This document shows, piece by piece, positions 9,940 through 20,600 of a stretch of DNA of 64,000 bases. The stretch's first letter is position 1. The number at the start of each line of letters is the position of its first letter. The notes below the pieces were generated by a model. The model did not search any database and was not told the origin of the DNA. It worked only from the letters and a program-made list of their open reading frames with translations. The position numbers and the translations under genes were made by a program. This stretch comes from Candidatus Eiseniibacteriota bacterium (lineage in GTDB: Bacteria; Eisenbacteria; RBG-16-71-46), in contig JACRIW010000075.1 in assembly GCA_016215625.1 (NCBI GenBank), forward strand, positions 33,373 through 97,372. Reading direction: 5' to 3'.

Positions 9940-10161
9940 GGGAAGTTCCTCCTGTACGAGGCGTGGGCTCGCCGCGCACTCGCGCGGCCGTGGGGGGCTC
10001 GGGCATGTGCCGCACCGGAGCCTGAGCAGTAGATGCATAGGTTTTGAAGATGATGCGGAGAATGTGCGGGAACACGCGTCAGGAAAGTGTCCGGGGCCGG
10101 GCCATCTGTTAGGGTCGCGCCCCTCGTATCCGCCGGACCCGACCGGGAGACCCGACCCTCC

Positions 10162-10515
10162 GTGACCGAATCCACCCCGAAGCCCGCACCCGAGACCCTC
10201 GCGCCCACGCCCGCCGGCTGCGGCTGGGGCCGGCGCGTCGCGATCGTCTACCTCGCGCTCGTGGGGCTGGCGCTCGTGCTCCCGTTCGTCGAGGTCGCGC
10301 GTGGCGAGCACGGGCTGGGCGCCGTGGCGGTGACCGTGCTCACGGCGCCGTGGTCGGGCCTGCTCGCGAACCTCGCGCAGGCGATCGGGCCTTCACTGCC
10401 CGTCGCCGCGATGCGCGCGCTGGGCGTGACGCTCACCGTGGCGGCGGCGCTGCTCAACGCGCGCGTCTTCTACGGCATCGTCGCGCGCATGGAGCGCGAC
10501 GCGCGTTCCCGCTGA
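10162..10515 (+). CDS. Small membrane protein, unknown function
   Basis: Hydrophobic helices; GTG start 10162 or upstream ATG 10087. Confidence 0.55.
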   Translation: MTESTPKPAPETLAPTPAGCGWGRRVAIVYLALVGLALVLPFVEVARGEHGLGAVAVTVLTAPWSGLLANLAQAIGPSLPVAAMRALGVTLTVAAALLNARVFYGIVARMERDARSR

Positions 10516-10525
10516 CCCTCGCGGG

Positions 10526-11077
10526 TCAGTCCGGGTCGACGCCGGGCAGGCCGTCGAGGGACACGCGGTTCTTCTCGGCGCGATAGGCCTTCACGCCGTC
10601 CTCGCCCTTCGACTCCGCCCAGCGTCGCAGCGTGTCGCGGTCGCTCGTCCGCTCCTCGAACACGGGCACGCCCCAGCCGCACGAGTCCGCGATGCGCGTG
10701 AGGTGTGCGAGCACGATCGCGCGGGCGCCGGGCCCGGGCTCGAAGCGCTCCGCGAGGTCGGCCCATCTGGGCGAGCGGGGCGTCACGACTTCGCCGCGGC
10801 CGTAGAGCCGCACGATCCGCGGTGCGCCGGAGAACGCGCACAGCATGACGACGATGCGGCCGTTCTCACGCACGTGCGCGATGGTTTCGACGCCGCTGCC
10901 CGTGAAGTCCACGTACCCGACCGTGAGCGGGTCGAGCACGGTGAGCCCGCCGAGCCCCTTGGGCGAGCAGTTGAGCAGGCCGTCGGCGGCGAGCGGCGCA
11001 GTGGCGACGAAGAACATCGGCTGGCGCTCGATCCACTCGCGCAGATCGGGCGTGATCTCGGGAAACACCTTGCTCAT
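10526..11077 (-). CDS. Pyridoxamine 5'-phosphate oxidase family (flavin-binding split barrel)
   Basis: PMFFVATAPLAADGLLNCSPKGLGG...VYVDFTGSG-type PNPOx motif. Confidence 0.85.
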   Translation of the reverse strand: MSKVFPEITPDLREWIERQPMFFVATAPLAADGLLNCSPKGLGGLTVLDPLTVGYVDFTGSGVETIAHVRENGRIVVMLCAFSGAPRIVRLYGRGEVVTPRSPRWADLAERFEPGPGARAIVLAHLTRIADSCGWGVPVFEERTSDRDTLRRWAESKGEDGVKAYRAEKNRVSLDGLPGVDPD

Positions 11078-11172
11078 GTCGGCTCCCGGATGGAGGGGAA
11101 ACGGCGCAACGTGCGGAAGAAGGCACGCGCATTCTATGCTGACCGCGATTTTCCACTCGTCCGGAGGTCGTC

Positions 11173-12231
11173 ATGAACATCCTCGTGCTCGGTGGTGGCC
11201 AGCAGGGCCGCGTCATCGCGTCCGATCTCGCCGCCTCGCGCCCCGCCGACCGGATCACGGTCGCGGACCTGCGTCCGCCCAAGCTGCCCGCGCTTCCCAA
11301 CCTGGCGGCGGTCGAGGCCGACCTGTCGTCCGCCGAGGCGATCGCGCGGTTGCTGCACGCGCACGACCTGGGTGTCGGCGCGCTGCCGAGCCGGTTCGGC
11401 TACGGCGCGATGCAGGCGGCGATCGCGGCGAAGCGCCCGCTCGCCGACGTGAGCTTCTCGGCCGAGAGCCCGCTCACGCTGCACGCGGAGGCGGTCGCGG
11501 CCGGAGTGACGATTGTGCCCGACTGCGGACTCGCGCCCGGGTTGTCGCACCTGTGCTGCGGGCACGCCGGCGCGCAGGGGCCGCTCGACGAACTCGACAT
11601 TTCGGTCGGCGGTGTGGCGCAGGATCAATCGCGGCCCTACGGCTACGTCGTCACCTGGTCGGTCGAGGACCTGCTGGAGGAGTACGTGCGCGACGCGCGC
11701 GTGATGCGCGACGGGCGCCCGGCGTCCGTGCCCGTGTTCTCGGACCTCAAGCGCGTGCAGGTCGAGGGCGCGGGCGAGATGGAGTCGTTCTTGAGCGACG
11801 GCCTGCGCACGCTGCTCGAGACGATGCCCGAGGTGCCGAACATGTCCGAGCGCACGCTGCGCTGGCCCGGGCACGTCGAAGCCGTCCGTCCGCTCGTGGC
11901 TTCCGGCCACTTCCTCCAGGCGATGCGCGAACAGTGCGTGACCAAGCCCGAGAACGATCTGGTCGCGATGGTCGTGTACGCGCGCTTCCGGTCCGGGCGC
12001 GAATCGCGCACGACGCTCGTGGACCGCTACGACGCGGCATCGGGTCTCACCGCCATGGCGCGCACGACCGCGCTCACGACGTCCGTGACCGCGCAGCTGC
12101 TCGCGGACGGGGGGGTGCCGGAGAAGGGCGTGCGCATGCTCGAGCACGTCGGACGCGACGCGAAGGCCCACGGCTTCATCCTCGGCGAGCTCGCGAAGCG
12201 CGGCGTGCGGCTGATCGGAAAGGACGCATGA
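11173..12231 (+). CDS. Saccharopine dehydrogenase / L-lysine 6-dehydrogenase-like
   Basis: NILVLGGGQQGRVIA Rossmann motif; VPDCGLAPGLSHL family motif. Confidence 0.85.
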   Translation: MNILVLGGGQQGRVIASDLAASRPADRITVADLRPPKLPALPNLAAVEADLSSAEAIARLLHAHDLGVGALPSRFGYGAMQAAIAAKRPLADVSFSAESPLTLHAEAVAAGVTIVPDCGLAPGLSHLCCGHAGAQGPLDELDISVGGVAQDQSRPYGYVVTWSVEDLLEEYVRDARVMRDGRPASVPVFSDLKRVQVEGAGEMESFLSDGLRTLLETMPEVPNMSERTLRWPGHVEAVRPLVASGHFLQAMREQCVTKPENDLVAMVVYARFRSGRESRTTLVDRYDAASGLTAMARTTALTTSVTAQLLADGGVPEKGVRMLEHVGRDAKAHGFILGELAKRGVRLIGKDA

Positions 12232-13442
12232 CCGACTCACGGCTGGGACTGCTCTCGCTGCAGGTGCGCCCCGGGAATCCCGACTTCCTCGATCTTCCGT
12301 GGCAGCAGCCGATGCGCGAGTGGAGCGGGCGCTGCGAGCGGCTCGTGGAGCTGCAGCGCGGCCTGTCGCGTCACGACGTCGTGTTCGTGGCGTACGGTTC
12401 GGCGGTGTACGCGATCAAGGAGCTGCCCGAAGGGCTCGCCGAGCACGAGTACGACATGCTCCTGAAGCTCGAGGAGCGGCGCATGCCGTCGGTGTTCGCG
12501 GCGGGGCACGCGCGCATGCGACACGCGGGCGGCGAGGTGCGCGCGGCACTCGTCACGCGCTTCCTCGACGCGTCGCTGCCCTACCGTACGCTGTTCCAGA
12601 ACCCCGGCCTCGCGCGCTACCGCGAGCGGCTGCTCGACGCGATGGCGGGCCTGCTCGTGCGCCTGCACCTGGCGGGCTTCTACTGGGGCGACTGCTCGCT
12701 CTCGAACACGCTCTTCCGCCGCGACGCGGGTGAGCTGCAGGCCTACCTCGTGGACGCCGAGACGACCGAGCACCACGACACGCTCGGCAACGGCGCGCGC
12801 CGTCAGGACCTGCTGATCCTCGAGGAGAACATCACGGGCGACCTCGCCGACCTCGAGATCTTCGCCGAGCTGCCGGGATCGCTGAGTGCGTACGAGACCG
12901 GGCCGCACATCCGCGAGCGCTACGAGGCGCTGTGGGCGGAGGTCAACCGCGAGGAGGTGTTCGGCCCCGGCGAGCGCTGGCGCATCCAGGACCGGATCCG
13001 CAAGCTCAACGCGCTCGGCTTTTCGGTGGGCGAGATCGAGCTCGAGTCCACGGGAGACGGCGACCGCCTGCGCATGCGCACGATCGTCACCGACCGCGAC
13101 TACCACCGGCACCAGTTCCACAACCTCACGGGGCTCGTCGCGGAGGAGAAGCAGGCCGAGCGCATGCTGAACGAAGTGCTCGAGCTGAAGGCCACGCTCG
13201 CGCAGCGCGACAACCGCAGCGTGCCGTTGTCGGTCGCCGCCTTCCACTGGCAGCGCGACCGCTGGGAGCCGGCGATGAAGGCGCTCGCACCGCTGCTCGG
13301 CCCGCAGGTCGAGGCGACCGAGCTCTACTGCCAGGTGCTCGAGCACAAGTGGTTCCTGTCCGAGCGCGCGCAGCGCGACGTCGGCATGGAGACCGCCATG
13401 AAGGACTACGTCGAGAAGTTCAGGCCCGCTGCCGGCGCCTGA
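12228..13442 (+). CDS. DUF4032 domain protein
   Basis: Kinase-like GFYWGDCSLSNTLFRRDAGELQAYLVDAETTE motif followed by the DUF4032 tail; ATG overlaps upstream stop. Confidence 0.8.
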   Translation: MTDSRLGLLSLQVRPGNPDFLDLPWQQPMREWSGRCERLVELQRGLSRHDVVFVAYGSAVYAIKELPEGLAEHEYDMLLKLEERRMPSVFAAGHARMRHAGGEVRAALVTRFLDASLPYRTLFQNPGLARYRERLLDAMAGLLVRLHLAGFYWGDCSLSNTLFRRDAGELQAYLVDAETTEHHDTLGNGARRQDLLILEENITGDLADLEIFAELPGSLSAYETGPHIRERYEALWAEVNREEVFGPGERWRIQDRIRKLNALGFSVGEIELESTGDGDRLRMRTIVTDRDYHRHQFHNLTGLVAEEKQAERMLNEVLELKATLAQRDNRSVPLSVAAFHWQRDRWEPAMKALAPLLGPQVEATELYCQVLEHKWFLSERAQRDVGMETAMKDYVEKFRPAAGA

Positions 13443-13563
13443 GCGGCCGCGTTCGAACGCGCATACGAACGCTTGTTCCGTGCGCGCCGCCGTGGCTACT
13501 CTGCCGCGCATCGCGAAGCGCTCCCCCGCCATTTCCCGATCCCCTTCCCGGGAGGATTCCGGC

Positions 13564-15255
13564 ATGCCCGCCTCGTCCCCACTTCGTTCCACGAGTCCCT
13601 TCACGACACGCCTCGCGAGTCTCGCGCTCGCGCTGCTGCTCGCCGTGTCCGCCGCCGTGACCGCAGTGGCGCCCGTGCGGGCCGCGACGCCCTCGGACCG
13701 CACGAAGTACGACTCGCTCATCCAGCTCATGGACACGAGCAAGGCGTCCGAGGTGCATGTGTTCGCGCCGAAGGCGTGGGAGCGCGCGACCGACGTGCTC
13801 GTGACGGCGAAGGCCGTGCTCGACCAGGGCGGGCGCCAGAACGACGCCGACCGCATGGTCGCCGAGGCACGCGAGTACGTGGAGAACGCGATCAAGGCGG
13901 CGGAAGTGTGCAAGCTGTCGCTGAAGGAGCACCTCGAGCCGCGCCGCAAGGCGCAGGCCGCGAAGGCGCCGACGCTCGTGCCCGAGATGTGGAAGGCCGC
14001 CGAGGACAAGTTCCTCGAGGCGACCGCGAAGGTCGAGAGCGGCGACGTGAAGGGCGGCATCAAGAAGGCGGCCGAGGCCGCGCCCTTGTTCGACGTCGCC
14101 GAGGACGGCGCCATCCGCGTGACCGTGATGGGCACCGCCGACAAGCTGATCGCGACGGCGCTGGCCGACGAGGCGCAGCAGTACGCGCCCTCGACGCTCG
14201 ACGCCGCGCGCGCGGCGCGCAAGGCCGCGGCCGACCTGCTGACCAAGGATCGCTACAACCGCACGACCGCCGTGCAGCAGGCGGCGCGCGCCGAGTACGA
14301 GGCGCGCCACGCGTCGAACATCGCGATGTCGGTGCGTTCGCTGAACCGCAACGACCAGGCGTGGGAAAAGCTCATGCTCCTGTACGAGATCCAGATGAAC
14401 CGGATCGGCAAGGCGATGGGCTGGGAGACGCTGCCGTTCGACAACGGCCCGATCGCGGCGGCCGACTCCGTGCTCGCGGGCGTCGCGCGCCTGCAGGGTG
14501 AGCATGTGCGGTTGCAGGGCGAGAGCTCGCAGGCGCGCGGCGAGGCGGCGCGCACGCAGGGCGAACGCGACGCCGCGACCGCCACGCTGCGCGCGGACAT
14601 GGACAAGATGCGCGACGACTTCGGGCGCGGCCTGCAGGGCGTGCTCGGCCGGCTCTCGGTGACGAGCACGCAGACCGATCCCGGCGCGCTGCTCCAGCAG
14701 CTCGACCAGCGCGCGACCGAACTGCTCGCCGAGCGCGCGACGCTCGACGAGCGGCTCAAGGCCGCCGACGCGCGCATCGCCGAGCTGTCGGCGTCCCAGC
14801 AGCAGACGAGCGCCGAACTGCAGGCGCGGCAGGCGAAGGACGAGCGCCTCACGAAGGCGCGCACGATGCTGAACCCGTCCGAGGGCGAGGTGCTGGTCAA
14901 CTCGACCGGCGACGTCGTGCTGCGGCTGAGCGGCCTGTCGTTCGACGCGGGCAAGGCCGACCTGAAGGACGCGCACATGCCACTGCTGGGCAAGGTGCAG
15001 GAAATCCTCAAGCTGTTCCCGAACTCGAGCGTCGTGGTCGAAGGCCACACCGACATGACCGGCGACGGCACCGCGAACCAGCAGCTGTCGGACAAGCGCG
15101 CGTTCGCCGTGATGCAGTACCTGCGGCAGGCGCTCGCGATTCCCGCCGACCACATTCGTTCGATCGGCTACGGCGCCGAGAAGCCGATCGCCCCGAACAA
15201 CACGCCGGCAGGGAAGGCGAAGAACCGCCGGATCGACATCCTGATCCTGCAGTAG
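13564..15255 (+). CDS. OmpA-family outer membrane protein
   Basis: Signal peptide, coiled-coil region, C-terminal OmpA domain (VVVEGHTDMTGDGTANQQLSDKRAFAVMQYL...RRIDILI). Confidence 0.9.
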   Translation: MPASSPLRSTSPFTTRLASLALALLLAVSAAVTAVAPVRAATPSDRTKYDSLIQLMDTSKASEVHVFAPKAWERATDVLVTAKAVLDQGGRQNDADRMVAEAREYVENAIKAAEVCKLSLKEHLEPRRKAQAAKAPTLVPEMWKAAEDKFLEATAKVESGDVKGGIKKAAEAAPLFDVAEDGAIRVTVMGTADKLIATALADEAQQYAPSTLDAARAARKAAADLLTKDRYNRTTAVQQAARAEYEARHASNIAMSVRSLNRNDQAWEKLMLLYEIQMNRIGKAMGWETLPFDNGPIAAADSVLAGVARLQGEHVRLQGESSQARGEAARTQGERDAATATLRADMDKMRDDFGRGLQGVLGRLSVTSTQTDPGALLQQLDQRATELLAERATLDERLKAADARIAELSASQQQTSAELQARQAKDERLTKARTMLNPSEGEVLVNSTGDVVLRLSGLSFDAGKADLKDAHMPLLGKVQEILKLFPNSSVVVEGHTDMTGDGTANQQLSDKRAFAVMQYLRQALAIPADHIRSIGYGAEKPIAPNNTPAGKAKNRRIDILILQ

Positions 15256-15284
15256 CTCCCGGCAGCAAACTCGCAGCTCACGAA

Positions 15285-15319
15285 AAGGCCGTCCGGCGTA
15301 CTCGACGCCGTCCGGCCTT
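15285..15319. terminator. Hairpin terminator downstream of the OmpA gene
   Basis: AAGGCCG-TC-CGGCG ... CGCCG-TC-CGGCCTT followed by TCGTTTT. Confidence 0.6.
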
Positions 15320-15340
15320 CGTTTTCGGATGCTGGTTCGG

Positions 15341-15433
15341 CTACTTGCCCGCGAGCAGCCCCAGCGCGGTCGCCAGCATGGCGAGCAGCGCCTTCATGAT
15401 TGACTCGCCGGCGACGAGGCCCGACGCGATGGG
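15341..15433 (-). pseudogene. Remnant of the 3' end of an OPT-family transporter gene
   Basis: Reverse complement encodes PIASGLVAGESIMKALLAMLATALGLLAGK*, identical to the C-terminus of the ORF at 25165-27153; 4 nt differences, all synonymous; no upstream OPT sequence. Confidence 0.9.
15341..15433 (+). repeat. Left copy of a 93-nt direct repeat bounding the Rhs island
   Basis: Same orientation as 25165-25257, 89/93 identities by manual alignment. Confidence 0.9.
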
Positions 15434-15766
15434 TGGCCTGACGAATATCTTGAAGAATATCTTGACCCTCCGCGACTCGTTGATATTTTATCGCTCGCAT
15501 CCCTTCCTCAGGCCGCCAAAGGTGCGTTTATCCCCCGATCGGCGCGCTTCCCCCGACCGATGCCGACCAGTCGCAAGGGCGCAGATTCGATCTCCTTCTG
15601 CTTGCGGGGATGATTCCGTGCCTTGCAGTGGGCACTCCACCTCATCTGGGGCCCTGCCATGGTCACATCGTGTTCGCGCCACTTGGCGCGAATTCTTACG
15701 GTCGCGTGCTCGTACTTCGTGAGCTCGAGCCGGACACTCCTGGGTCTTCGATCCATCTTGCGCCGC

Positions 15767-17611
15767 ATGGTCGGCGTAACGTCGGGAAGTCGTGCGTGGA
15801 TCCTGTGTCTCGCGACGGTGCCGCAGTTGTGCGTTGCGGCGACCAAGGACTGCGTGGACGTGCGAACCGGGCGACCATTCAGCATTCCGGCCGAACGATT
15901 CACCGCCAGTGGCACATTGATTCCAGAACTCGGGCTCTTTGACCACCTGTGCGTCGGCGCCCTGAGTGCAACGTACGCCGTTCCGCTCTCCGACGGTGCG
16001 GGAGGGGCGTACGTCGTCTGGATCGAACCGGCCGCCGAAGATTGTGACCTGCGTATTCAGCACGTGGACTCGGACGGCAGCCCGGCCAGCGATTGGCCTG
16101 TGGGTGGACGGGTCCTTTGCGCGGAGGTCGGAACTCAGACGCAGCCCGTGCTGGCGAGGGCCTCGAATGGGAATATCTGGGCGGCCTGGCGCGACTATCG
16201 TGATGCGAGGCAGAGCGCCATCTACGTAATCGAGCTCGCCGCTTCGGGAGAGCCGGTCACGGGTCAGCCGCCCGGCGGCACGCGGGCCAGTTCCTCCGAG
16301 GCTCCGGCTTCTGACCCGCAACTCATTCCGGCGGCTGAAGGCGGCGTGTGGTTGGTTTGGCAACAGGGCGCGGCTCGCTCCCATCGGCTTTGGGTCAGAC
16401 GACTGAGTCCTGCGGGCGGCCTCTCGGAAGCACATCCCCTGACGAACTCCTCGGTGGATGCCGTGCACCCCACTGCGGCGGCGTGTTCGACCGGCGCGTT
16501 AGCCGTGGCCTGGTCTCAGCGCAACGGTGCTTCGAGTGAACTTCGTCTGCTCCGGCTCGAAGGCAATGGCGCTGTCGCGATGGGCTGGTCCCCGGAGGGC
16601 CGACACCTTGCGACCACCGCCGGCCTACTTCTTCCCGTCAGCGTCGTTCCAGTTGCTTCGGGGTACTTCGTCACGTGGAGCGAGCTGTTCGAAGACTCCT
16701 CTGCGGCGCGTGCCACGCGCATCGAACTCGATGGCGGGAGCTCGACCGGATGGCCCTCAGAAGGAAAGGCTTTGTCGAGTTTCGGTGGTGCTTCGCACCC
16801 GGCGGCCTGTGCAGACGGCTCGGGTGGGGCGTACCTCGCGTGGGTCGGGCCGGGCACCGCCGATGAGCCCGGAGGTGTACGCGTGCTCCGCGTGACCAGC
16901 ACAGGTGCGGCTGCCGTCGATTGGCCCAACGGCGGGTTGATCGCCGCGACGAGTTCCGCCGGAGCGCACCATCCACGACTGCTGCCGACCTCAGACGGTG
17001 TCGTCGTCTCGTGGGGTGAGAGCGAAGGAAGTGCTGAAGGCACGATGCTGAGCGCTTCCATGGCGAACTTCGGCCCGCTGCCCGAACTCGAGTCACTGGA
17101 GAAGTGGCCGGACCTCGTTCGCATTTCCTGGAAGACCGGCGGAGTGCTCCACTACTCGACGATCGTCGAGCGCCTGGAAGCCGACGGCGACTGGGCGCCG
17201 ATCCGACAACTGGCCGGGGACGAGAGCGGCCGCCTGATCCTCGAAGACCGTGAGGTCGCCGCCGGCGCGGTGATCGTCTACCGACTGCGATTGGTCGCTC
17301 CCCAGCAGGACGTCGTGCTGGCGGACGTCCGTGTCGAGATTCCCGCCCTTGCACCTCTGGCATTGCACGGGCTCACGACTCGGAACGGACGCCTGTACAT
17401 GCGCGGTTCGGTTCCCTCACGCACTGCGAGCCAGTTCGAGCTCTTCGACGTGCAGGGGCGACGGCTGCTGCGCGACGTTCGAACGTATGAGCACGCCGGA
17501 GACGTCGCGATCGATTGGCCGGTGCCGGACGGCGTGCGCGCGGGAGTGTTCTTCGCTCGGTTCTCACAGGGGCGCGAGAGCAGGACGCGCCGATTCGTTC
17601 TGGGGAGGTGA
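15767..17611 (+). CDS. Secreted protein, propeller-like repeats with FlgD/T9SS-like C-terminal Ig domain
   Basis: Signal-like N-terminus MVGVTSGSRAWILCLATV; repeated GGAYVVWI / GVWLVWQQ / GAYLAWVG strands; C-term VPDGVRAGVFFARFSQGRESRTRRFVLGR. Confidence 0.7.
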   Translation: MVGVTSGSRAWILCLATVPQLCVAATKDCVDVRTGRPFSIPAERFTASGTLIPELGLFDHLCVGALSATYAVPLSDGAGGAYVVWIEPAAEDCDLRIQHVDSDGSPASDWPVGGRVLCAEVGTQTQPVLARASNGNIWAAWRDYRDARQSAIYVIELAASGEPVTGQPPGGTRASSSEAPASDPQLIPAAEGGVWLVWQQGAARSHRLWVRRLSPAGGLSEAHPLTNSSVDAVHPTAAACSTGALAVAWSQRNGASSELRLLRLEGNGAVAMGWSPEGRHLATTAGLLLPVSVVPVASGYFVTWSELFEDSSAARATRIELDGGSSTGWPSEGKALSSFGGASHPAACADGSGGAYLAWVGPGTADEPGGVRVLRVTSTGAAAVDWPNGGLIAATSSAGAHHPRLLPTSDGVVVSWGESEGSAEGTMLSASMANFGPLPELESLEKWPDLVRISWKTGGVLHYSTIVERLEADGDWAPIRQLAGDESGRLILEDREVAAGAVIVYRLRLVAPQQDVVLADVRVEIPALAPLALHGLTTRNGRLYMRGSVPSRTASQFELFDVQGRRLLRDVRTYEHAGDVAIDWPVPDGVRAGVFFARFSQGRESRTRRFVLGR

Positions 17612-17616
17612 CGGTC

Positions 17617-20600
17617 GTGCGTACACTGGTGTTCAAGACGCTGCGCGCCGATCGTCCGCGTGCCGGACTGCTGTTGTTCGCCACTCTGCTCGCGCTTGGT
17701 CTCTCGCATTCGCACGGGTTCTTGCAGCCTTCACCGGCGTCCGCGGCCTGCGCCGACACCGTGATCGTTCAGGCGGCCAAGACCTTCACCATCCCCGGCG
17801 CGAGCGCGGTGACTTTCTACGAGCCATGTACGCTGAGCGTGATCTCCGGGCGTCGGTATCTCATCGAGGCCATCACGCCGAGCAGCGCACAGGTCTGGAC
17901 GGCACGCATTGCATACGGGGGCGTCGAGTACTTCGGGGCCGGTGACCTGTCCGTGGCGAACACGCTCGTCAGTCGTGTCGTCGAAGCGAAGGGCGCCGGC
18001 ATGCTCAAGGTGTCCCTCACCGGGCCTGCTGGCGGACGGCTCGTCCTCCGTGTCACCCAGGTCCCCGAACCGCAATACGGAGTCTATGCCTCGGGGGCTC
18101 TGACGGGCTCGACCAGCTACGGCGGGACCAAGACGTACACGAAGTACTTCAGCTACCCCGAAGGCGCGCCGCCTTCACCCCACACCCTGCTGATGACGAA
18201 CGGCAACGCCGACTCGACCGGGGCATTCCGAACCCAGAACACGGAAGTGTGGCTGAACAGCACGCCGGTCATCAGCGCGGGTGAGGTCACGACGGGCCGG
18301 GCATTCCTCACGCGAAGCGTGACCCTCGACGCGGAGAACACGCTGCAGGTGACGATTCCCCAGGGCAACGCCAACAAGAGGGTGCGCATCGACGTCTTCG
18401 GCACGGACGAGAGTGCGCCCGCGGTCATCGTCCAGACGCCCTCGGAATCCACGGTGACGATGGCAGCGAAGATCCCCGTCTCCGTGCACGTCGAAGACGC
18501 CCAGACCGGAGTGCGGCTCTACCTCGATGGAATCGAACGCCCGCTCACGAACGGCACCTGGACTGATTCGCTATCGCTCCCCTCGGGAGAGAGCACGACG
18601 CAGTTCCTTTTCACGGCGGTCAACGGCGCCTGCCTGACCGCAGCCGACACGTTGCACGTGATCCGGACGCTCGCCAAGCCGTGGCTCGTCGTCTCGAACC
18701 CCACGCAAGAGCTGCTGACGACGAGCGCCTCGAGCGTGACGATCGCCGGCAACTGGGAGGGGCGCACGAACGTTCGCCTCACCGTCAACGGCGAGATCCT
18801 CTCCTCGAATGCCTCGTCGGGGTCGTTCCAGCAGTCGTATCCCCTCGCCATCGGCGCGAATACGTTCACCATTCGCGCGCGCGACACGTTCGACAGCAGC
18901 ACGGTTTGCATCCGGACGGTGATTCGTGAGCCCCTCGGATCCGGTGCACCGGAACCCTCAGCGCCGCCGATCGCGGCCACGCACCGTCAGGATTTCCGCT
19001 CCACCACGGAGTTCCTCTACGGCCCCGGAGGGGTGCAGATCGTTCCGGACACGAGCGACTTCCAGCCGGACCGGGTAGCGGTGATCCGCGGGCGGATCGT
19101 TCAGTCGGTCGAGTCGGAGGAAGCGATCGGCCTTGCGCACGTTCGGGTCTCCGTGGTCGGGCACGACGAGTACGGTTACACCGAGAGCCGCGCCAGCGGG
19201 AACTACGACCTGGCCGTGAACGGTGGCGGGCAACTGACACTCGTATTCGAACGCGAAGGGTTCTTCACCGCGTATCGCACGATCAACGTGCCGTGGCGTG
19301 ACTACGCCCGCGTGGAAGATGTCGCGCTCAAGGGGTTCGACACGCGGGTGGTCTCGGTGGACCTCACCCAGTCGAGTATGGCGCGGGGCTCGACCGTGGA
19401 CGAGTCGGGTGCGTTCCGCACGCCCTCCCTGATCTTCAAGGCAGGTACGCAGGCCACCGTGGTGGACGCCAACGGGAACTCCACGCCGATGTCGTCGAGC
19501 ATCGAGGTGCGTGCGACCGAGTTCACGGTCGGCTCCGATGGGCCGCGGCGCATGCCGGCGCCCCTGCCGGCGTCGAGCGCCTACACGCATTGCGTGGACC
19601 TGTCCGTGCCCGGAGTCGCGGCGGGTTCTCACGTTCAGTTCTCGCCGCCGGCGGCCTACTACGTCGAGAACTTCCTCGGGCTTCCCGTCGGGACAGTCGT
19701 GCCGGTCGGTAGCTACCAGCCGGGAAGCGGATGGAAGGCCGAGCAGAACGGTCTGGTGGTGAAGATCGTGAGCATCACTGGCGGGGTCGCGGCGCTCGAC
19801 CTGACCGGCGACGGGGTGGCCGAGACCGACACGGCGCTCTCCAAGCGCGGGATCGACACGCCCGAGCTCGAACGCCTCGGGCAGGCGTACGCCGTCGGCC
19901 AGACGCTCTGGCGCAGTCGCGTGGATCACTTCAGCACCTGGGACTGGAACTTCCCCTTCTGGTGGCCCGCCGATGCAAGGGACCCGGACGCCGGCTGGCC
20001 CTTCTGGCTCGGACTGATGCTCGGCTTGTGTCGGGAATGCCCGGGCTCGGTGATCGAGATGGAGAACCAGACACTTCGTGAGGAGATTCCGCTCACGGGT
20101 ACTCCGTACGCACTGCACTACAGCAGCGCGCGCGTTCCGGGGAACCGGCGCCCCTACCAGGTCAGGATTCCGCTCTGGAAGCAGCCGCTGCCTGCGAGCG
20201 TGAACGCCGTACTGTGGACCATGGATGTGGCCGGGCGACGATTCGAGGGCCGTTACGCGTCGTGGGAACAGGGCAATGCTCAGCAGGCAACGCCTCGCTA
20301 CGTGGACGTCGAGTGGGACGGCCGGGATGCCTACGGTCGCGATGTCATCGGGACGACCAACGCCCACATCAAGGTGGGCTACGCCTACGCGGGCGTGTAC
20401 GGCACGGCGAACGCCAACGGAGGCTCGGGCGCCTGGGGAAGCCCGCCTTCCGGCGCGCGGACGTCTTCATCGATCCGCGGCGACGAGGGCATTCGCTGGG
20501 TCGAGTTCGACCTGCCACTCGGGACCATGCGCAACGAAGTCGCGGGGCTCGGCGACTGGAGCATCACGCCGAACCACTTCTACGACTTCGCGGGCAAGGG

